Below, one piece after another: positions 57,143-64,000 of a stretch of 64,000 nucleotides of DNA. Positions within the stretch are counted from its first letter, which is position 1. The number at the start of each line of letters is the position of its first letter. The stretch covers positions 2,108,001 through 2,172,000 of the forward strand of contig NZ_CP132381.1 in NCBI RefSeq assembly GCF_030758615.1, in the 5' to 3' direction. Source of the DNA: Gilliamella apis (GTDB lineage: Bacteria; Pseudomonadota; Gammaproteobacteria; Enterobacterales; Orbaceae). A model generated the notes under the pieces. The model saw only the letters and a list, made by a program, of their open reading frames with translations. It was not told the DNA's origin and did no database searches. Both the position numbers and the translations under genes were made by a program.

Positions 57143-58720
57143 TTATAAACCATATATATCTTCTTCTTTATCATTTGGATAAGTGAGTTTAAAACCTAAA
57201 TTAAGATCTTTAGTTTCATTTGGATTTAAAGTAAATCGCCAAGTTAATAATCCAGTTTGTTTATCATATTGAGCACCATCATATTTGGTATCAGCAAGTA
57301 TTACGGTTTTATTTAAAATTACCGGTAGCTGATCATTAACTTCTATATCAATTGGCAATGTTTTATTATTTTTGACATCAATAGTATAAGCATACTTTTG
57401 TGAAATATCATCACCAGATAGTAATGGAGTTGAGGTTTCTTTAACATTACGATTGCGGGCGATTAAAATGTTTTTATCACGTCCTAATGAAAAATCCAAT
57501 GTCTCTTTAGCACTTTGGGTTGAGATAGTTGTCTCACCAACAAAATCTCCATTAAAGAAGATATTGGCTTTTCCTGAGAATAGATTCAGTTTATCCCAGT
57601 CTCTTATCTGTGCTAGTAAATAAACACTACTATCTAATTTAGGCGTTGAAATATAATGATAACTAGCTTCAACTTCTTTTGTCTGCAATGTAAGAATATT
57701 ATTTTCACTATTGGTTTTGATAGTATGAGGTAATTTAACATCAAAATGGGTATTGATACCTAAAGTATTAACTTTGGTATTTTGGCCAGGCTCTACCAAT
57801 CTTGATTTTGATTCTCGTTCGTAATATTCTTCTTTCTCGGACTTGGAAAAAAATAGACCACTTTTTTCACTATAAACATCAATATACCATGGATTAATTT
57901 CTGGGGCAGATATACCTTTACTTGGATTAGAGGTTGATAAACTAAAATCGACATTTTGCCAATCTAAACCACTGTTTTGATAAATTGCTGCTTTATAGGT
58001 CAATTGTAAAGGCGAATTAATATCGGCAACTCGGACATCATAAATCGGTTCCCAACCAGCTTCAGAGGTAACATATGAAAGTGTAATAGGTAATGTAATA
58101 TCTTTATTGGAAATGACTTTGACAACAACCGCATTATGTAATTTGTCAGCTTCTTGCATTTCATCTATTTGGGTTTGGCATTGTTTAATTTGTTCATCTA
58201 ACAAATCAATTTCTTTTTGTAATCGACTTTGTTCATTTAATGTCAAAATTAGATTAGCTTTCACAAAATCAAGTGCATTTTTCATGGCAACTAAATCAGC
58301 AGATCCACTTTTAACTAAACTATCTAAGCGATTACCTTGCAAAAGTGAAACTTGTTCATTCACCACTTTTAATTGAATTTCTACAATATCATGCTTTTCT
58401 TGTAGTTGTTGCAGTTTATCAATAACTTTTTGAATATCCTGATCATTATTAATACTTCCAGCATATTTATTATTTAATGATGTCGACAATATTTTGACAT
58501 CATTATTACCAAAACCAACATTGATTGAATCAGGCTTAACATTATTAGCGATACCTGTTAATATGATTTCACTTTCACCTTTAGTTAATAAAACAGTTGA
58601 CTGACCTTGTAATTCGGCACCTTGTAAAAACAAAGTTACTTTATTTAATGTAACATTATTATTTGCCAAAGCACTCCCTGAAATTAATGCAATCGCCAAT
58701 GCAATTTTATGAATTTTCAT
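57143..58720 (-). CDS. Secreted DUF4139/DUF4140 protein (mucoidy-inhibitor-like)
   Basis: 525 residues. Sec signal MKIHKIALAIALISGSALA. N-terminal DUF4140-like domain (VTLNKVTLFLQGAELQGQ...LTKGESEIILTGIANNVKPDSI), then a coiled coil (about 85-200), then a DUF4139 beta-rich domain (ITLPITLSYVTSEAGWEPIYDVRV, YKAAIYQNSGLDWQNVDFSLSTSNPS, ending LTWRFTLNPNETKDLNLGFKLTYP). Family function unknown; a fungal relative is the mucoidy inhibitor MuiA. Just upstream of recD on the same strand, probably by chance. Confidence 0.82.
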   Translation of the reverse strand: MKIHKIALAIALISGSALANNNVTLNKVTLFLQGAELQGQSTVLLTKGESEIILTGIANNVKPDSINVGFGNNDVKILSTSLNNKYAGSINNDQDIQKVIDKLQQLQEKHDIVEIQLKVVNEQVSLLQGNRLDSLVKSGSADLVAMKNALDFVKANLILTLNEQSRLQKEIDLLDEQIKQCQTQIDEMQEADKLHNAVVVKVISNKDITLPITLSYVTSEAGWEPIYDVRVADINSPLQLTYKAAIYQNSGLDWQNVDFSLSTSNPSKGISAPEINPWYIDVYSEKSGLFFSKSEKEEYYERESKSRLVEPGQNTKVNTLGINTHFDVKLPHTIKTNSENNILTLQTKEVEASYHYISTPKLDSSVYLLAQIRDWDKLNLFSGKANIFFNGDFVGETTISTQSAKETLDFSLGRDKNILIARNRNVKETSTPLLSGDDISQKYAYTIDVKNNKTLPIDIEVNDQLPVILNKTVILADTKYDGAQYDKQTGLLTWRFTLNPNETKDLNLGFKLTYPNDKEEDIYGL

Positions 58721-58894
58721 ATTAGCATTTCCCTATATCACCATGATTTTATTTATTAATCTACTAAATTAATGTAATTAAAAATATAATTATCTACAGT
58801 TTTTTTATGATAAAAATATTCATTATTTTATATTTAATCAGCATAAGATTTAAATTACAAATCAAAAATATTTATTTTTTGTTTAGTATATTGA

Positions 58895-60184
<1,290 letters not shown>

Positions 60185-60189
60185 TAATT

Positions 60190-60894
60190 ATGAATAAATT
60201 AAGCCATTTTGCCATAGCTATTGGCCGCAATAAATTTTATCCATTGTTTTGTATTATCTGTGTCACCGGAGCATATATATATACGGATCCAATTAATGAT
60301 TTCAATTTACGCTATGCAGTATCATATGCTGGTGCATTTTTAGGCTTGTTATGTGTGATCTTATTAGCAAAACGAAAAAATTTAGGTAATGTGCTTGGTA
60401 TGCTAGCGGTAATTGCTGAATGTTGTGCAAATTTCCTTGGCGGTAATATTGGGGCGGGTTTGCCAACGTTTTATTATTTTGGCTCACATATTTATGGCAT
60501 ATTAACTTGGCAAAAAAATCTAGATAATAATAAAAGCGTTAAAGTTCGTACTTTAAATGAAAATGCCTTTTTATATGCGTTGATATTCCTCATTGCGGCT
60601 GCTTTTTTCAATATTTATTTAACTAATGAAATCGGCGCAATAAATACCTCCTACCAACTTATTACTAACTGCTTTATATTCGGTCTGGGCGTAGTTGCTC
60701 AACTTTTATTAATGATGAGATATGCTTTCAATTGGTATTTATGGGTCTTATTAAATGTATTAGTTATTAGTTTAAATATTTATACTGACAATATTGTTAT
60801 CGCAACCCAGTATTTAATTTATCTGTTTAATGCAATATACGGTATTTGTGAGTGGAAACTTTCCGAACAAAATGAAAAAGAGAAGAAAAATTAA
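60190..60894 (+). CDS. pnuC: Nicotinamide riboside transporter PnuC
   Basis: 234 residues with about seven membrane helices. PnuC features: AKRKNLGNVLGMLAVIAECCANFLGGNIGAGLPTFYYFGSHIYGILTWQ and the late AIYGICEWK. Imports nicotinamide riboside, which NadR then phosphorylates. Co-transcribed with nadR. Terminator follows. Confidence 0.9.
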   Translation: MNKLSHFAIAIGRNKFYPLFCIICVTGAYIYTDPINDFNLRYAVSYAGAFLGLLCVILLAKRKNLGNVLGMLAVIAECCANFLGGNIGAGLPTFYYFGSHIYGILTWQKNLDNNKSVKVRTLNENAFLYALIFLIAAAFFNIYLTNEIGAINTSYQLITNCFIFGLGVVAQLLLMMRYAFNWYLWVLLNVLVISLNIYTDNIVIATQYLIYLFNAIYGICEWKLSEQNEKEKKN

Positions 60895-60925
60895 TTTTTA
60901 ATAAATGAAAGAGAATAGTTAAATT

Positions 60926-60964
60926 GAAAAAGAAGCAAATAATCAAATTATTTGCTTCTTTTTC
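60926..60964. terminator. Bidirectional terminator between pnuC and pcm
   Basis: GAAAAAGAAGCAAATAAT pairs perfectly with ATTATTTGCTTCTTTTTC. Confidence 0.9.
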
Positions 60965-60965
60965 A

Positions 60966-61592
60966 TTATTCTATATCGCCATCTACAAGCGGTACGAATT
61001 TCACTTCACCTATATTCTTGGTAATAAAATTATCACCATCGCGTTCAATTAATTGTAACGTTTGCTGATTTTTACCTACAGGTAATACTAACCGCCCTTT
61101 ATCAGCTAGTTGTGTCAGCAGACTCGAAGGCACTTCCGTTGCCGCTGCAGTTACAATTATACCATCAAATGGCCCACGTTCTGGCCAACCTTGCCAACCA
61201 TTGCCATGACGAGTTGAAATATTATGGATATCTAGTAATTTTAATCTTCGTTTGGTATTCCATTGTAAACTTTTAATTCTTTCTACTGAACAAACATGAT
61301 TTACTAACTTGGCTAAAACTGCCGTTTGATATCCTGAACCAGTACCGATTTCAAGTACCTTTGCATTAGGCGTTAAGTTTAATAACTCCGTCATTTTAGC
61401 AACAATATAAGGTTGAGAAATAGTTTGACCACTACCAATAGGTAACGAGCAATCATCATAAGCTTGATGTGAAAGCGCTTCATCAACGAACTTTTCACGT
61501 GGTATTGAAGCTATAGCTTCTAAAACACGATCATCTTTTATGCCCTGCTGGCGTAATAAGTCAATCAACCGCTGCCTTTTTAAACTTTGCAT
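60966..61592 (-). CDS. pcm: Protein-L-isoaspartate O-methyltransferase
   Basis: 208 residues. [37 protein letters not shown], the SAM motif [16 protein letters not shown], and [13 protein letters not shown]. Repairs isoaspartyl residues in ageing proteins. It starts 5 bases after truD; surE, often between them, is absent. Confidence 0.93.
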   Translation of the reverse strand: MQSLKRQRLIDLLRQQGIKDDRVLEAIASIPREKFVDEALSHQAYDDCSLPIGSGQTISQPYIVAKMTELLNLTPNAKVLEIGTGSGYQTAVLAKLVNHVCSVERIKSLQWNTKRRLKLLDIHNISTRHGNGWQGWPERGPFDGIIVTAAATEVPSSLLTQLADKGRLVLPVGKNQQTLQLIERDGDNFITKNIGEVKFVPLVDGDIE

Positions 61593-61597
61593 TTTAG

Positions 61598-62620
61598 TTA
61601 CTCATTTTCAATAATCAATTCACGTAATACACTTGTTGCATAACAACCTGAAGGTAAATAAAAACTGATGTCTAAGTTATTTTCATCTCGCCATTGCCAC
61701 TCTAGTTGCTCAGGGCGCAACAATATTGAGCGTCGCATCGTTTCAACGCGTTCCTTTCTAAATAACTCAGTAAAACAAGACCAATTTTCCAAACAACTTT
61801 GTTCAAATGTTAAAGCAATAGATTCAGTACCTAATCCTGAATCGCCCACCAAAGGAGCGGTAATATTAATCTCACCATTTTGTAAACGTTGCTGTAAAAG
61901 TGATAATTCCTCAGTTTTAGACAAAAACCAACTATTACTTTTTGATAATTGTAATATATCCCCATCAATAACTGTTTGCTGAATCTGTCGTTGAATCCTT
62001 TGACTGACTATATCATTAAAAATAGCACTTCGTGCCGCAGAAAGATAAAAGCTTCTTTTTTTACGGTCTTTAACTGAAATTTCACCATTGGCCCACTTTA
62101 TTGCTTGATTAATATTATTTTGCTCACGTCCAAATCGTTGTTCGCCAAAATAATTAGGAACACCATGCTGTTTAATTAAGTCTAATTTTGATTCGACTTC
62201 TTCTTTATCAGTCAAATTTCTTAAAGCAATTTTAAATCGGTTACCTTTTAAAGCCCCTATTTTCAATTTTTTATTATGCCGAGTAACCTGCAATATTTGA
62301 CAGCCAGTTAAATCAAATTGTGAAAAATCTGGAGTATCTTGGCCAGGCATATGTAGACTAAACCATTGTTGGGTGACTGCTTGGCGATCTTTAAGGCCTG
62401 CATAACTGACATTTTTCGCTGAAATGCCAACATATTTAGCTAACTGTTCAGCCACAAAGACTGTATTACAATCTTTCTTTTCAAGATAAACTAAAACATG
62501 TTCACCTTCACCAGTTAAATCAAAACCTAGTTCTTCGATAACAATAAAATCTTCATATTGTTGCTTATATAAACCATAGCTTGTTGGTTTACCATAAAAA
62601 TAATTGAGTTCTGCTAACAC
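61598..62620 (-). CDS. truD: tRNA pseudouridine(13) synthase TruD
   Basis: 340 residues. The catalytic Asp is in [16 protein letters not shown] (near residue 80), with [18 protein letters not shown] and the N-terminal [12 protein letters not shown]. It modifies U13 of tRNA-Glu. 26 bases after ispF. Confidence 0.92.
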   Translation of the reverse strand: MLAELNYFYGKPTSYGLYKQQYEDFIVIEELGFDLTGEGEHVLVYLEKKDCNTVFVAEQLAKYVGISAKNVSYAGLKDRQAVTQQWFSLHMPGQDTPDFSQFDLTGCQILQVTRHNKKLKIGALKGNRFKIALRNLTDKEEVESKLDLIKQHGVPNYFGEQRFGREQNNINQAIKWANGEISVKDRKKRSFYLSAARSAIFNDIVSQRIQRQIQQTVIDGDILQLSKSNSWFLSKTEELSLLQQRLQNGEINITAPLVGDSGLGTESIALTFEQSCLENWSCFTELFRKERVETMRRSILLRPEQLEWQWRDENNLDISFYLPSGCYATSVLRELIIENE

Positions 62621-62646
62621 TTAATCGCCTATTGTCTAATTTGTCT

Positions 62647-63120
62647 CTATTTCTTTGCTAATAACACTACGGCTTCACAAGCTATACCTTCTTTACGGCC
62701 AGTAAAACCCAATTGTTCAGTCGTCGTTGCTTTAACACTAATCTGATCAAAATGTACTTGCAAATCTTCAGCAATATTAACCCGCATTTGATCTACATGA
62801 GGTCTCATTTTCGGTTCTTGTGCAATAATGGTCGTATCTAAATTAATTAATTTATAACCTTTAGATTGGATAATACCATACACTTCTTTCAATAATAATC
62901 GGCTATCTATACCTTTGTATTTAGGATCTGTATCTGGAAACAATTTACCAATGTCTCCTAAAGCCAATGCACCAATCAAAGCATCAGTAATAGCATGTAA
63001 TACCACATCACCATCAGAATGAGCAACAAGACCAAACTGATAAGGGATTTTCACTCCAGCTAATGTAATTGGTCCTTCACCACCAAATTTATGGACATCA
63101 AACCCATGACCGATTCGCAT
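62647..63120 (-). CDS. ispF: 2-C-methyl-D-erythritol 2,4-cyclodiphosphate synthase
   Basis: 157 residues. Metal ligands in [11 protein letters not shown] (Asp8, His10) and [21 protein letters not shown]; end with [19 protein letters not shown]. Fifth step of the MEP isoprenoid pathway. 12 bases after ispD. Confidence 0.95.
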   Translation of the reverse strand: MRIGHGFDVHKFGGEGPITLAGVKIPYQFGLVAHSDGDVVLHAITDALIGALALGDIGKLFPDTDPKYKGIDSRLLLKEVYGIIQSKGYKLINLDTTIIAQEPKMRPHVDQMRVNIAEDLQVHFDQISVKATTTEQLGFTGRKEGIACEAVVLLAKK

Positions 63121-63132
63121 AATCTACCTATA

Positions 63133-63828
63133 TTAATTTTGATTAGTTAAATAAAATGATGCTAAGTTTAAATCTTCTGGTCGAGTAATTTTTATATTAT
63201 CTCGACGACATTCCACCAATAATGGATGACCACCACAATACTCTATAGCCGATGCTTCATCAGTAATTGCAATGTTATTTTTTAATGCTTCACTTAAACA
63301 CATTTTAAGTTCACCAGCATTAAATAATTGCGGCGTAGCAGCTCCCCATAAATAAGTTCGATCGATAGAGTGATCAATAACAGTTTGATTATCTCTATAA
63401 GCTTGTTTAATCGTATCACTTAGTGGTGTTGCTAATATTCCACCCTTATTTTCTTGTAATACTCGATTTATTAATTTTGTAATATCTTCATGAGTCACAC
63501 ATGGCCTTGCGGCATCATGAACTAAGGCCCATTGGTGATCATTAACTAAATTCAAACCAGCTAATACAGAATCAGCTCGAGTTTCACCGCCATAAGCCAC
63601 TTTAACATTGTCTTGCAAAGCGAGTTCAAGTGTATTAAAAAACTTATCTTCAGGACTGATGACCACCACTACACAGGAAATATTGGGATGAGTTAACAAT
63701 TTTTGTATAGTATGTTCCAATATTGTCATTGGACCAATTTTTAGATATTGTTTAGGTAATTGGCTTTTCATGCGACAACCCACTCCTGCCGCAGGAACGA
63801 TTGCGATAATATCACTATTATTTGTCAC
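63133..63828 (-). CDS. ispD: 2-C-methyl-D-erythritol 4-phosphate cytidylyltransferase
   Basis: 231 residues. VPAAGVGCRMKSQLPKQYL (CTP-binding loop), VHDAARPCVTHEDI, and the C-terminal TDEASAIEYCGGHPLLVE plus NIKITRPEDL. Third step of the MEP pathway. Follows ftsB as in Enterobacterales. Confidence 0.95.
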   Translation of the reverse strand: MTNNSDIIAIVPAAGVGCRMKSQLPKQYLKIGPMTILEHTIQKLLTHPNISCVVVVISPEDKFFNTLELALQDNVKVAYGGETRADSVLAGLNLVNDHQWALVHDAARPCVTHEDITKLINRVLQENKGGILATPLSDTIKQAYRDNQTVIDHSIDRTYLWGAATPQLFNAGELKMCLSEALKNNIAITDEASAIEYCGGHPLLVECRRDNIKITRPEDLNLASFYLTNQN

Positions 63829-63839
63829 GTAATACCTTA

Positions 63840-64000
63840 TTATTTTGCTTTAGAATCAATAATTATTCGATAAAAATACTCATTGGCTTTAACCATACCT
63901 AAATGGTTGCGCGCTCTTTCTTCAATCGCTTCATAGCCTTTCTGCAAATCGTCAACTTCCGCAAACATCTGTTCGTTACGTGCTTTCAACATATCATTCT
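63840..64000 (-). CDS. ftsB: Cell-division protein FtsB, C-terminal part (runs off window end)
   Basis: The last 53 codons are visible: [46 protein letters not shown]... then a TAA at 63840-63842. The coiled coil followed by ERARNxLGMVKxxExFYR is the FtsB pattern. It links FtsL and FtsQ in the divisome. Distance to ispD 11 bases. Confidence 0.92.
   Translation of the reverse strand, partial: NDMLKARNEQMFAEVDDLQKGYEAIEERARNHLGMVKANEYFYRIIIDSKAK

Overview
The window looks like chromosomal DNA from an AT-rich gammaproteobacterium, most plausibly the Orbaceae (Gilliamella/Frischella/Orbus, insect-gut symbionts). That is an inference from gene content (MrcA, HofQ-type competence genes, YigL, TusA, CydDC, NadR/PnuC, RsfS-RlmH-YbeY-CorC-Lnt, GltIJKL, IspD/IspF/TruD/Pcm), very high A+T and Pasteurellales/Enterobacterales-like proteins. 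No rRNA is present to settle it.

Layout. 1-6.6 kb: the start of a large autotransporter adhesin, then a compact three-gene operon of coiled-coil/membrane proteins of unknown function, flanked by two copies of the 3' end of a YciI-like gene. 6.7-8.6 kb: a divergent SDR/LysR pair. 8.6-10.4 kb: a graveyard of Rhs toxin tails with one intact immunity-like gene, ending at tRNA-Gly. 10.5-19.1 kb: housekeeping genes (rsmD, mrcA, tusA, yigL) and a DNA-uptake/pilus-assembly operon in which PilM and PilN are fused. 19.2-20.2 kb: tRNA-Val, tRNA-Val, tRNA-Lys, followed by four 160-bp repeats that each begin with the tRNA-Lys 3' end and encode five hairpins. 20.3-28.7 kb: two Sel1-repeat secreted proteins, a GH3 glycosidase and several transporters. 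28.8-36.2 kb: four tandem genes for secreted proteins resembling the invasin-E/DUF823 adhesion module. 36.7-45.9 kb: mltB, ldhA, an AmpG-like transporter, a nitroreductase, trxB and cydDC. 46.1-47.7 kb: a fifth, dispersed adhesion-module gene. 48-55 kb: rsfS-rlmH-ybeY-corC-lnt and gltIJKL. 55-64 kb: recD, a DUF4139 protein, nadR-pnuC, pcm, truD, ispF, ispD and the end of ftsB.

The most striking observation is in the five adhesion-module genes. Each carries a heptanucleotide tandem repeat (TGGTGTT on the + strand, AACACCA in the coding strand) between its ATG and its signal-peptide core. The copy at 28825-30312 has four units and is in frame. The other four copies have three units, which puts the ATG out of frame with the signal peptide and mature protein. 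This is the layout expected of a phase-variable surface-protein family with one copy ON and four OFF. All five share a promoter and an upstream 15-bp motif, while their C-terminal lectin-like ends differ. Other candidates for undescribed biology are the tRNA-Lys-derived structured repeats (architecturally like the E. coli tyrT/rtT repeats) and the three-gene coiled-coil operon.
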